Positions 16,995 through 24,733 of a DNA stretch of 61,362 bases are shown here, one piece after another. Below the pieces are notes generated by a model that was not told where the DNA came from, did not search any database, and saw only the letters and a program-made list of their open reading frames with translations. Origin of the DNA: DASZHJ01 sp035581425 (lineage in GTDB: Bacteria > Pseudomonadota > Alphaproteobacteria > ATCC43930 > CGMCC-115725). Position 1 is the stretch's first letter; each line of letters opens with the position of its first letter. The stretch is taken from positions 1 through 61,362 of the forward strand of contig DATJVP010000150.1 of NCBI GenBank assembly GCA_035581425.1. Direction: 5' to 3'. A program made the translations under genes and the position numbers.

Positions 16995-18961
16995 ATCCCG
17001 CGCGCCGCCATGTGTCCTTCGTAGATCGCTCGCTCGATCTGCCGAGGCGCAGCCGCATCGCCGATCTGATGAAGGGCGAGCGCGGGTGCGCGCCGTCGCA
17101 GTGCGCGATAGAGACCGTCGTTCGCCCGGGCGCCGCAAGCGGCGACGACGGTCGCGATCTGCGGAAGGATCGTCTCGCACCCCGTATAACGATGCCGTAT
17201 CGCGACGCCGTCCTCGGTGAGGCGCACGACCTCGCTCTCGACGATGAAAGTCACCTTCCGATCTAGGAGGCGTTGGTAGAGCAATCGTCCCGTCATCAGC
17301 TCGATCTGCTGGCCCGGAAGGCGCCGCGGGGTGACGACGGTGACGCGATGGCGCCGTGTCGCGAGCCAGTCTGCCGTCGAGAGGCCGATCATGTCGCCTT
17401 TGGTGTCGTAGACGACAACGAGGTCGCCGACCGTGGCGCCATCGAGCGCATCGCGGGCGGAGACGTATCTGCCTTCGCTTCCGTCGAATTCTGGCAGGTA
17501 AGCCTCCGAGCCCGTGGCCACAACGACCGCTTCGGGCTCGAGAGCGAGAACCGAGTCCGCCGTGGCCTCGACGCCGTGCACGACATCGACCTTCAGCCGC
17601 GAGAGCTCCCGTGCAAGGTGATCGACGATGGCTCCCAGTTCGGCTCTGCCCGGCGCGCGGCTCGCGAGCCGGATCTGTCCGCCGAGCTCCGGGAGGCGCT
17701 CGAGGAGGGTGACCCGATGGCCGCGCAGGGCCGCGATCCGTGCCGCCTCGAGCCCGGCGACGCCGCCGCCAGCGACCACGACCTTGCGGGGGGTCGCCGC
17801 CGGCGGAAGTGCGTCGAGATCGAGCTCGCGGCCGGTGCGCGGATCCTGGACGCAAGTGATGTGCACGCCGCGGTATAGGCGGCCGAGGCAGCCGTCGTTG
17901 ATGCCGACGCAGTAACGGATGTCGTCGAAATCGCCGCGCCTTGCTTTCTCCGGCAGGTCGCGATCGGCGATGAGCGCCCGCGTCATTCCCACGAGATCGG
18001 CGTCACCCGCCTCGAGGATGGCCTCGGCCTCACGGGGATCGACGACGCGGCCGACGCAGATCACCGGCACCCGGACGACCTCGCGGATGCCGCGGGCGAG
18101 ACGCCGCATGTGTCCGCTCGGGAGATACATCGGCGCATAGTGATGTGCCTGGGACCATGCCGTGAGATCGCTCCCCGACGTGACGTTGACGTAGTCCAGG
18201 CGTCCGGCGGTGACCACCGCCGGCGCGATCTCGCGGGTATCGGCGAGCGTAAGGCCGCCCTCGTGATCCTCCTCGGCGCTGAGACGTAGGCCGACGACGA
18301 AGTCGGGCCCGACTGCCGCGCGCACCGCACTCGCGACCTCGAGGGCGAAACGGCGGCGGCCCTCTGCCGATCCCCCATAGTCGTCGCTCCGGCGGTTGGT
18401 GAGCGGCGAGAGAAACTGCTGGATCAGGTTTCCATGGCCGCCGTGCAGCTCGACGCCGTCGAGGCCGCCCTCGCGCGCTCGCACGGCGGCGGCGGCAAAA
18501 GCGGCCACGATCTCCGCGATCTCCTCGCGCGTGAGCTCGTGCGGTGTTTCGGTGCCGAGCTCGGAATCGACGGCGGAGGGCGCAACGACGCGATTGAGCG
18601 CCTCGCCGCCGCCCGACAAGGCTCCGGCATGGTTGAGCTGGGCAAAAACCCGCGTGCCGTAGGGATGCACCGCAGCCGCCAGTTTCCGATACGGCTCGAT
18701 GATCGACTCGTCCCAATTCGCGAGCGCGGGCATCAGCTTCGAGGTCGAGGTCGGGTGCACGCTGGTGGAGCCCGTGATGACAAGCCCGACGCCGCCACGG
18801 GCGCGCGCGGTGTAATAGGCGAGCACGCGCTCGCCGATCCGCGTGCCCTCGGAAAGTCCGGTGCTGTGAGCCGTGCTGACGATGCGATTGCGGAGGGTGA
18901 TGCGGCCGATTTGCAGCGGCGAGAACAAGCGGCGCAACGCCGGCGAGCCTTCGGTGGACAT
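16991..18961 (-). CDS. NADH:flavin oxidoreductase of the 2,4-dienoyl-CoA reductase/TMADH type
   Basis: 656 residues from ATG 18961 (MSTEGSPALRRLFSPLQIG). An N-terminal old-yellow-enzyme TIM barrel (QLNHAG near residue 110, GVELHGGHGNLIQQFLSPL) is followed by a cysteine cluster near residue 350, then an FAD domain (KVVVAGGGVAGLEAARIAAL) and a pyridine-nucleotide-like domain. The barrel-FeS-FAD layout is that of dienoyl-CoA reductases and trimethylamine or N-methylproline demethylases. In the cluster region C-V-G-I-N-D-G-C ... C the usual second Cys is Ile. An oxidative N-demethylase role would suit its neighbours. It is transcribed divergently from the racemase pair across a gap with an operator-like site. 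Confidence 0.88.
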   Translation of the reverse strand: MSTEGSPALRRLFSPLQIGRITLRNRIVSTAHSTGLSEGTRIGERVLAYYTARARGGVGLVITGSTSVHPTSTSKLMPALANWDESIIEPYRKLAAAVHPYGTRVFAQLNHAGALSGGGEALNRVVAPSAVDSELGTETPHELTREEIAEIVAAFAAAAVRAREGGLDGVELHGGHGNLIQQFLSPLTNRRSDDYGGSAEGRRRFALEVASAVRAAVGPDFVVGLRLSAEEDHEGGLTLADTREIAPAVVTAGRLDYVNVTSGSDLTAWSQAHHYAPMYLPSGHMRRLARGIREVVRVPVICVGRVVDPREAEAILEAGDADLVGMTRALIADRDLPEKARRGDFDDIRYCVGINDGCLGRLYRGVHITCVQDPRTGRELDLDALPPAATPRKVVVAGGGVAGLEAARIAALRGHRVTLLERLPELGGQIRLASRAPGRAELGAIVDHLARELSRLKVDVVHGVEATADSVLALEPEAVVVATGSEAYLPEFDGSEGRYVSARDALDGATVGDLVVVYDTKGDMIGLSTADWLATRRHRVTVVTPRRLPGQQIELMTGRLLYQRLLDRKVTFIVESEVVRLTEDGVAIRHRYTGCETILPQIATVVAACGARANDGLYRALRRRAPALALHQIGDAAAPRQIERAIYEGHMAARGI

Positions 18962-19090
18962 CCAGCAGCCCCTGCCCTCTCGGTGCGTCGCTCCGCAGTC
19001 GATGCTGCTACGAGAGTATTCCCGACGCAAACCCAAATTGTCCCGCCGCGGACGAGACGGATTGCCGGTAGTCCCGGGCATCGCGTAAAA

Positions 19091-19100
19091 TGGTATACTC
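19091..19100. promoter_or_regulatory. Operator-like motif copy 4 (TGGTATACTC)
   Basis: The GTATAC-centred site lies 22 bp before the first racemase-like gene and 129 bp from the divergent flavoprotein start. An ATG at 19090 overlaps it and is unlikely to be the gene start. Confidence 0.55.
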
Positions 19101-19122
19101 ATTTCTGGAGAAGGCACGATCG

Positions 19123-19857
19123 ATGGCGCTACATCGGCGGAGGCCCTCGGCGGAATCCTATGGACACGCCATCGGGATCCTCGTGCTGGAAACCTCCATG
19201 CCTTTCGTCCCCGGCGACGTCCGCAATGCCGGCACCTACGGATATCCCGTCCTCTATAGAAGTATTGCCGGCATTTCCCGAGCCGATTGCATCGCCGCCG
19301 CGCCCAAATTTGCGGAGCTCGTAATCGCGGCAGCGCGCGCGCTGGAGGCGCAGGGCGTCAAGGGGATCGTCGGAGACGAGAGTGCACTCGCAGTGTTCCA
19401 GGATCAGGTGCGCGAGGCCGTACGAGTACCAGTTTGCCTCTCGGGCCTCTTGCAGCTGCCGACGATCGCCCGCACCCTCGCTCCCGAACGGCCCATCGCG
19501 ATCCTCGCGCCACGTGCGGCCGATGTCCCGGCTGCCCTTCTCACTCGTCCCGATATTTCCGTCCCCAACCCCATCGTCATTTGCGGAATGGAAAATCAAA
19601 GCGAATTCAGGTCAGCGGTGCTCGAGGCAAGGGACACGCTCGATTCCGATCGCATCGAGGCCGAGGCCGTCGACGTTGCGCGTCGCCTGCGCGCAGAGCA
19701 TTCCGATCTCGGCGCCGTCCTCCTGGAGGGCGCGATGCTGCCGCCCTATGCGCGCGCGATACAGCGAGCGATCGACTTGCCCGTCTACGACGCGGTGACG
19801 ATGATCGATTTTCTTCAGGTTGCGACGCATCGCGAGCGCTACATCGGATACTATTGA
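19123..19857 (+). CDS. Asp/Glu/hydantoin racemase-like protein lacking both catalytic cysteines
   Basis: 244 residues from ATG 19123 (MALHRRRPSAESYG), chosen because GGAGAAGG lies eight bases upstream while the ATG at 19090 falls in the operator. It aligns along its full length with the next gene (shared FVPGDV.NA..Y.YPV, GVKGI, LLQLP, MLPPYARA, TMIDF). Where the partner has D-C and E-C-S at the two catalytic cysteine positions, this protein has D-E (GIVGDESALAV) and E-G-A (LLEGAMLPPYA). It therefore cannot use the two-thiol racemase mechanism and may be a pseudoenzyme subunit, a decarboxylase-like enzyme or a regulator of its partner. It is 15 bp upstream of that partner. Confidence 0.85.
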   Translation: MALHRRRPSAESYGHAIGILVLETSMPFVPGDVRNAGTYGYPVLYRSIAGISRADCIAAAPKFAELVIAAARALEAQGVKGIVGDESALAVFQDQVREAVRVPVCLSGLLQLPTIARTLAPERPIAILAPRAADVPAALLTRPDISVPNPIVICGMENQSEFRSAVLEARDTLDSDRIEAEAVDVARRLRAEHSDLGAVLLEGAMLPPYARAIQRAIDLPVYDAVTMIDFLQVATHRERYIGYY

Positions 19858-19872
19858 GCACCGGAGGTATCG

Positions 19873-20601
19873 ATGCCTGTCTACAGGACAAATGGAAACG
19901 CGGTCGCCGGCGGGCAGGCCGTCGGCATCTTGTTGCTGGACTACAAGGGTCCGTTCGTTCCCGGCGATGTCGGCAATGCCAGCAGCTACGACTATCCCGT
20001 CGTGTTCCGCACCGTGCCGAAAGCAACTTCCAAGCGTGTCTTCGCCGGCGATCCCGAGCTCGAGGCGGCGGTGATCGAGGCCGCAAAGGCACTCGAGGCG
20101 GAGGGGGTCAAGGGCATCAGCAGCGACTGCGGCTATTTCGTCAACTACCAGGAGGCGGTCGCCAAGGCGGTGAAGGTGCCAGTCTACCTGTCGAGCCTGC
20201 TGCAGCTTCCCTTCATCTCCGCCTGCATCGGCCGCGACCGGCCGATCGGGGTCATCTGCGCGAATTCACGCTCGCTCGGAAATCGGGTGCTGGAGATGAC
20301 CGGGCTCGGCGCCGAGCGCGAGGTGCTGATCCAGGGCATGCAGGACGAGCCCGTCTTCGGCTCGAGCGTCACCGGCGACTGCCTCCAGCTCGACCCCGAT
20401 GTGATCGAGGCCGAGGTTGTCGGCGTCGCGCGTCGGATGCAGCGGGACCGGCCGAATTTGGGGGCGATCCTCATCGAATGCTCGATGCTGCCGCCTTATG
20501 CGAGGGCGGTGCAGGACGCGACGGGTCTGCCCGTCTTCGATTTCCTGACCATGATCGACTTTCACGAGAAAGCCGCGCATCGCCGGAGCTACGGGGAGTA
20601 G
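19873..20601 (+). CDS. Asp/Glu/hydantoin racemase family protein
   Basis: 242 residues preceded by GGAGGT. Both cysteines of the two-base cofactor-independent racemase mechanism are present: SDCGYFVNYQ near residue 84 and LIECSMLPPYARA near residue 196. The family includes aspartate, glutamate and hydantoin racemases and maleate isomerase. Its partner directly upstream lacks both cysteines. With HyuA/HyuB on one side and a D-amino-acid dehydrogenase on the other, it probably inverts the stereocentre of a hydantoin-like or amino-acid intermediate (inference). Confidence 0.85.
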   Translation: MPVYRTNGNAVAGGQAVGILLLDYKGPFVPGDVGNASSYDYPVVFRTVPKATSKRVFAGDPELEAAVIEAAKALEAEGVKGISSDCGYFVNYQEAVAKAVKVPVYLSSLLQLPFISACIGRDRPIGVICANSRSLGNRVLEMTGLGAEREVLIQGMQDEPVFGSSVTGDCLQLDPDVIEAEVVGVARRMQRDRPNLGAILIECSMLPPYARAVQDATGLPVFDFLTMIDFHEKAAHRRSYGE

Positions 20602-20602
20602 T

Positions 20603-20629
20603 CCCGAGCCCCGGTCGCGCTCCCTCGGG
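20603..20629 (+). terminator. Possible stem-loop after the racemase pair
   Basis: CCCGAG (20603-20608) and CTCGGG (20624-20629) form a six-bp inverted repeat starting two bases after the stop codon, with a 15-base loop. There is no T-run, so intrinsic termination is doubtful. Confidence 0.25.
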
Positions 20630-20711
20630 CGTGGCGCGGAGCCTCCGGCCGAGCGAAGCGCGCTTGTGCCGCGATAGCGCGCGCGGCAAGATCGAGGTCG
20701 AGAAAGTACAC

Positions 20712-20721
20712 TAGTATCCTC
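20712..20721. promoter_or_regulatory. Operator-like motif copy 5 (TAGTATCCTC)
   Basis: It lies 64 bp before the D-amino-acid dehydrogenase gene, which heads a five-gene operon. It shares CTAGTAT with copies 3 and 6. Confidence 0.5.
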
Positions 20722-20785
20722 TCTAGCCCTTCCAGCTCAGAACGCTCCAACGTCGGCTGGCGAAACATACGAGGACGAAACCGAC

Positions 20786-22051
20786 ATGAGCGCCGATGCG
20801 TCGCGCGACAAGCTGCCCTACGCCGTCGTCGGCGGCGGATTCGTCGGCCTCTGCAGCGCGATCCACCTGCGGCGGGCCGGTGAGGAGGTCGTCCTCGTCG
20901 ATCCCGGCGATATGAAGCGCGCATCCTCCTATGGCAACAGCGGCCAGTTCGCGATCGGCGAGGTCGTTCCGCTTTCCGTGCCGGGGGTGCTGTTCTCCGT
21001 TCCGCGCTGGCTTCTCGATCCGCTGGGGCCGCTCTCGATTCGCTGGCGCAACCTGCCCGAACTGACGCCGTGGATCCTTCGTTTCTTGAAGGCATCGAGC
21101 CGCAAGCGCATGGAGGAGGTCGCCGCCGCCTTGACGCAGCTCTGCGAGCTCATCCACTTCGATTACGAACCGCTCATCAAGGCCGCAGGCGCAGAGGATA
21201 CGATCACGCAGACGGAATGCATTCGCCTGTTCGTGTCGCGCGAAGAGTTCGACGAGGAAGAGCGAAAATACGGTTACCTCCGCATTCGCGGCGGCGGGAT
21301 CTACGAAATGCTCGACGCCGATCAACTGCATGCGGAGGAGCCGGAGATCGACCGCAGCTTCACCTACGGCGCGATCATGAAGGGACGCACATTCGTCTCG
21401 AACCTGCCGAAGCTGCTGCAGGACTTTGCTGCGCTCCTGCAGCGCGAAGGCGGCAAGATGGTGAAGGGCGAGGTCGTGGATTTCGAGCGGAGCGGCAACC
21501 GCGTCGAGGCCGTCAAGCTTGCCGATGGCGGCCGCATCGCCGTGCGCGGCGTCGTGGTCGCCGCCGGCGCCTGGTCGCGCACCCTCTGCCGCCGCCTCGG
21601 CGACAAGGTGCCGCTCGAGGCGGAGCGTGGTTACCACGTCATGCTGCCGAATTCCGGCGTCACGCTGCGGCGCTCGCTCACGATCCCCTCGCGCGGCTTC
21701 GGCATCGTTCCGATGCAGGCGGGCCTTTGCATCGCCGGCACGGTGGAGCTGGCGCGTCTCGGTGCGCCGCCGAACTTCGCGCGCGCGGATCGGCTCGTCG
21801 AGAAAGCTCGCGCGATCTTTCCCCATCTCAATGCGGAGGGCGCCACGAGATGGATGGGAAATCGCCCGGCCATGCCGGACTCCATTCCCGTCATCGACCG
21901 CGCCAGCAAGGTGGAGAATGCATTCTACGCCTTCGGCCACGGCCATCGCGGCATGAGCTTCGCCGCCACGACGGGCCGCCTGATCGCAGGCCTCGTCACA
22001 AACCAGAGGGTCAACTTCGATCTCCGGCCCTACAGCCTGAATCGATTCTGA
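20786..22051 (+). CDS. D-amino-acid dehydrogenase-like FAD oxidoreductase (DadA family)
   Basis: 421 residues. The FAD motif YAVVGGGFVGLCSAIHLRRAG is near residue 12. The DadA-type R-A-S-S-Y-G-N-S-G-Q segment around residue 46, the AERGYHVMLP arm and the FGHGHRGMSFAATTGRLIA C-terminus are all present. The family oxidises D-amino acids to imino acids, passing electrons to the membrane quinone pool. It is the first gene of an operon with DpkA-like reductase, a split decarboxylase and RidA, so the imine product can be reduced, hydrolysed or decarboxylated. It resembles the enzyme at 9147 in fold but is only distantly similar. Confidence 0.9.
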   Translation: MSADASRDKLPYAVVGGGFVGLCSAIHLRRAGEEVVLVDPGDMKRASSYGNSGQFAIGEVVPLSVPGVLFSVPRWLLDPLGPLSIRWRNLPELTPWILRFLKASSRKRMEEVAAALTQLCELIHFDYEPLIKAAGAEDTITQTECIRLFVSREEFDEEERKYGYLRIRGGGIYEMLDADQLHAEEPEIDRSFTYGAIMKGRTFVSNLPKLLQDFAALLQREGGKMVKGEVVDFERSGNRVEAVKLADGGRIAVRGVVVAAGAWSRTLCRRLGDKVPLEAERGYHVMLPNSGVTLRRSLTIPSRGFGIVPMQAGLCIAGTVELARLGAPPNFARADRLVEKARAIFPHLNAEGATRWMGNRPAMPDSIPVIDRASKVENAFYAFGHGHRGMSFAATTGRLIAGLVTNQRVNFDLRPYSLNRF

Positions 22052-22080
22052 GTCCGGCCGCTCCGCGGCTAGAATGGGCG

Positions 22081-22096
22081 CCTGCGACGGCGCAGG
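22081..22096 (+). repeat. Short perfect hairpin between the dehydrogenase and dpkA
   Basis: CCTGCG-ACGG-CGCAGG forms a six-bp stem with a tetraloop in the 72-bp gap. It may influence RNA stability or expression of the downstream genes; no T-run follows. Confidence 0.3.
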
Positions 22097-22123
22097 ATTG
22101 ACGGGAGATAAACGGGGCGCCCG

Positions 22124-23173
22124 ATGACGATCACGCTGCGACCCGAGGCGCTCGAGGATCTCGTTGCGCGAGTGCTGGCGGCGAACGGGATGTCGGCCGA
22201 GAACGCGCGCATCGTGGCCTCGGTGGTGGCAGCCGCGGAGCGCGACGGCGCGCGGAGCCATGGGCTCTTTCGTATCCCCGGCTACATCGGCACCTTGCGC
22301 AGCGGATGGGTGAACGGACGCTCCGTGCCCAAGGTCGAGGACGCTGCCGCGGGCGTCGTGGCGACCGATGCCGATAACGGCTACTCCCAGATCGCGCTCG
22401 CGGCGAGCCGGGCGTTGCTCCTGGAGAAGGTGAGGCGCAACGGCATCTCGCTCCTGGCCATTCGGAATTCCCATCATTTCGCGGCACTGTGGCCGGACGT
22501 CGAGCCGTTTGCCGAGGCAGGGCTCCTCGCGCTCTCCTTCGTCAATACGCGCTCGCGTGTCGCTCCCTGGGGCGCAACGAAGCGCCTGCTGGGGACAAAT
22601 CCCATGGCCTTCGCATGCCCGAGGCCGAACGGGCCGCCGTTGGTCTGGGACCAGGCCTCTAGTGTCACCGCCATGGGCGAGGTCATGCTGGCGGCGCAAG
22701 AGGGCCACTCGGTCGCCGACAATGTCGGCATCGATGCGGAGGGCCGGGCGACGACGGATCCGAAGGCGATCATGGCGGGCGGCGCGCTGCTGCCATTCGG
22801 AGGGCACAAGGGCAGCGCGATCGCCGCGATGGTGGAGATACTCGCGGCGGCCCTCACCGGCGGTCGGTTCGCTTTCGAGGACCGGTCAGCGCAGTATCCC
22901 GGCGCCGAATCCTCGAACGCGGGCCAATCGATCATGCTGATGGACCCCGCCGTGACGGCTGGTGCGAGCTTTGGCGCGCGCGTGGAGGAGCTCTTCGCAC
23001 GGCTTGCGTCAGTTGGCGTCTCGCGCTTGCCTGCCGACCGGCGCTATGCCGCGCGCCGCAAGGCAGAGAAGCACGGTATCGTCATCGAGCAGAAGACCCA
23101 CGATTATCTTCGCTCGCTTCTGCCGCAGGAGAGCTCCGACCTACCGCCACGCAAGGATCGAGGGACGGCATGA
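22124..23173 (+). CDS. dpkA: Δ1-piperideine-2-carboxylate/Δ1-pyrroline-2-carboxylate reductase-like (Ldh family)
   Basis: 349 residues. The malate/L-lactate-dehydrogenase family fold is clear from RDGARSHGLFRIPGY near residue 40, NSHHFAALWPDVEPF, GTNPMAFACP and LLPFGGHKGS. These segments match ketimine reductases of the DpkA/LhpD type, which reduce cyclic imino acids to L-pipecolate or L-proline with NAD(P)H, more closely than sulfolactate or ureidoglycolate dehydrogenases. A cyclic ketimine would arise from the preceding dehydrogenase acting on a D-diamino or cyclic amino acid. The stop overlaps the next start by 4 bp. ComC-type sulfolactate dehydrogenase is the main alternative. Confidence 0.85.
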   Translation: MTITLRPEALEDLVARVLAANGMSAENARIVASVVAAAERDGARSHGLFRIPGYIGTLRSGWVNGRSVPKVEDAAAGVVATDADNGYSQIALAASRALLLEKVRRNGISLLAIRNSHHFAALWPDVEPFAEAGLLALSFVNTRSRVAPWGATKRLLGTNPMAFACPRPNGPPLVWDQASSVTAMGEVMLAAQEGHSVADNVGIDAEGRATTDPKAIMAGGALLPFGGHKGSAIAAMVEILAAALTGGRFAFEDRSAQYPGAESSNAGQSIMLMDPAVTAGASFGARVEELFARLASVGVSRLPADRRYAARRKAEKHGIVIEQKTHDYLRSLLPQESSDLPPRKDRGTA

Positions 23174-23703
23174 ATCCGAAGACCGAGATCGCACATCCCG
23201 CACGGTGGCAGGACGATCTCTACGACGAGCTTCGCCGAAGCGACATCACGCAATTCGCCTATGTTCCCGACGCCGGCCATTCCGTTCTGATCGCGCGCTC
23301 GCTCGCCGATCGCGACGTCCATTCGATCCGGCTGACGACCGAGGAGGAAGGCGTGGCGCTTCTCGCCGGAGCCGATCTCGGCGGGCGCAGGGGCGTTCTG
23401 CTCATGCAGAGCAGCGGCGTCGGAAATTGCATCAACATGCTCTCGCTGACAAAGGGATCGCGTTTCCCCTTTCTGACGCTCGTCTCCATGCGCGGCGAAT
23501 TCGGCGAGGGCAACCCCTGGCAGTTCGCGATGGGCCAGGCGGTCGAGCCGGTGCTCGCCGCCATGGGCGTGATCTGCCTCCGCGCCGAGCGGCCGGAAGA
23601 CGTCATCCCCACGACCAAGGCTGCGATCACGATGGTGTTTCAATCCGGACAGGCCGTGGCTGTGCTGCTGACGCAGAAGCTGATCGGCGCCAAGAAATTC
23701 TGA
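23170..23703 (+). CDS. ThDP-dependent decarboxylase, PYR-domain subunit
   Basis: 177 residues forming one thiamine-diphosphate PYR domain. VHSIRLTTEEEGVALLAGADLGG carries the conserved cofactor-activating glutamate, and VLLMQSSGVGNCINML is the PYR-domain core. It resembles the alpha subunit of sulfopyruvate decarboxylase and phosphonopyruvate-decarboxylase N-termini. It overlaps the dpkA-like gene by 4 bp and is 10 bp before the gene for the matching PP domain, so the two should form one enzyme acting on a 2-oxo acid. The substrate is unknown. Confidence 0.85.
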   Translation: MNPKTEIAHPARWQDDLYDELRRSDITQFAYVPDAGHSVLIARSLADRDVHSIRLTTEEEGVALLAGADLGGRRGVLLMQSSGVGNCINMLSLTKGSRFPFLTLVSMRGEFGEGNPWQFAMGQAVEPVLAAMGVICLRAERPEDVIPTTKAAITMVFQSGQAVAVLLTQKLIGAKKF

Positions 23704-23713
23704 GGAGAGAGAA

Positions 23714-24340
23714 ATGGAGACCGGCTCCAAAGCGAAAGTAGCCGCGAAGGCGACGGCGCCGCAATTCATACTCGATCGCAGCTCGGCGGTGCCGGCCCTG
23801 ATCGGACGGCAGGAGGATTTTCTCCACATCGCAGGCCTCGCGGGCACCGCCTACGACATCGCCGCGCTCACCGGCAACGCCGGCAATTCCTACGCGCTTG
23901 CGGGCGCGATGGGAGCGGCTTGCATGATGGGGCTGGGTCTCGCGCTCGCGCGGCCCGAAAAGCGCGTGCTCGTCACGACGGGCGACGGCGAGCTCCTCAT
24001 GAGCCTGGGATCGCTCGCCGCGATCGCGGTCATGAATCCGCCGAACCTGTCGATCCTCTGCGTCGACAACGGCCATTACGGCGAGACCGGGTATCAGGTG
24101 TCGCACACGAGCCTCGGCGTCGACCTCGAGGCGATCGCGCAGGGATCCGGCATCAAACTCACGCGCACGGTCTCGGCCGAGGCGGATATCGCTGAGGGCG
24201 CGCGCATCCTGCGCCAGGGCAATGCGACCGCCTTCGTCCTGCTGCGCGTCAAGCCGACCGACCCGCCCAAGGCCAAGCTCAATCTAGACGGCGCGGTGTG
24301 CCGCGAGGCGTTCCGCGCGGCTTTGCTGCATCAGGCCTGA
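23714..24340 (+). CDS. ThDP-dependent decarboxylase, PP-domain subunit
   Basis: 208 residues with GGAGAGAG before the ATG. The diphosphate/Mg motif is present as VTTGDGELLMSLGSLAAIAV followed about 25 residues later by VDNGHYGETGYQ (G-D-G ... N-x-x-Y-G). LTGNAGNSYALAGAMGAACMMG is the domain core. It supplies the cofactor-binding half missing from the preceding PYR subunit. The closest recognisable architecture is the beta subunit of ComDE sulfopyruvate decarboxylase. In this operon it probably decarboxylates the keto acid released from the oxidised amino acid (inference). Confidence 0.88.
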   Translation: METGSKAKVAAKATAPQFILDRSSAVPALIGRQEDFLHIAGLAGTAYDIAALTGNAGNSYALAGAMGAACMMGLGLALARPEKRVLVTTGDGELLMSLGSLAAIAVMNPPNLSILCVDNGHYGETGYQVSHTSLGVDLEAIAQGSGIKLTRTVSAEADIAEGARILRQGNATAFVLLRVKPTDPPKAKLNLDGAVCREAFRAALLHQA

Positions 24341-24370
24341 CCGTCTCCATCTTCGAAAGGGAGGATCCGC

Positions 24371-24730
24371 ATGACCATCCGTCGCATCGACATCACCCAG
24401 CCGCCAGGGCCGCGCATGAGCCGATGCGTCGTCTACGGAGATACCGTCTATGTCTGCGGCCTCACCGCCGCCGACACGAAGCAGGACGTGAAGGGCCAGA
24501 CCAAGCAGATTGTCGATCGGATCGACCACTACTTGAAGGAAGCCGGGACCAGCAAATCGAAGCTGCTGCAGGCGCAGATCTGGCTCAAGGACATGTCAGC
24601 CTTCGCCGACATGAATTCCGTGTGGAACGCCTGGGTCGATCCCGAGAACCCGCCGGTGCGCGCTTGCGTCAGGGCGGAGATGGCGCGGCCGGAGGTGCTG
24701 GTCGAGATCATGGTGACCGCGGCGAAATGA
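24371..24730 (+). CDS. ridA: RidA family enamine/imine deaminase
   Basis: 119 residues of the YjgF/YER057c/UK114 fold, trimeric in known members. VYVCGLTAAD near residue 27, QTKQIVDRIDHYLKEAG, and the PPVRACVRAEMARPEVLVEI segment with the substrate-binding arginine are present. RidA hydrolyses reactive imines and enamines to keto acids and ammonia, matching an operon that begins with an imine-forming dehydrogenase. GGGAGG is upstream. The convergent M24 gene ends 3 bp away. Confidence 0.9.
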   Translation: MTIRRIDITQPPGPRMSRCVVYGDTVYVCGLTAADTKQDVKGQTKQIVDRIDHYLKEAGTSKSKLLQAQIWLKDMSAFADMNSVWNAWVDPENPPVRACVRAEMARPEVLVEIMVTAAK

Positions 24731-24733
24731 TCG

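Noticed and set aside
19090..19122. ATG 19090 as start of the first racemase-like gene
   Set aside because: It overlaps the GTATAC operator-like site and has no ribosome site, whereas 19123 has GGAGAAGG at good spacing.
20723..22807. 694-codon open frame on the minus strand
   Set aside because: It lies antisense to the DadA-like and dpkA-like genes. Its translation is rich in Arg, His and Asp with no domain, a common shadow in high-GC coding DNA.
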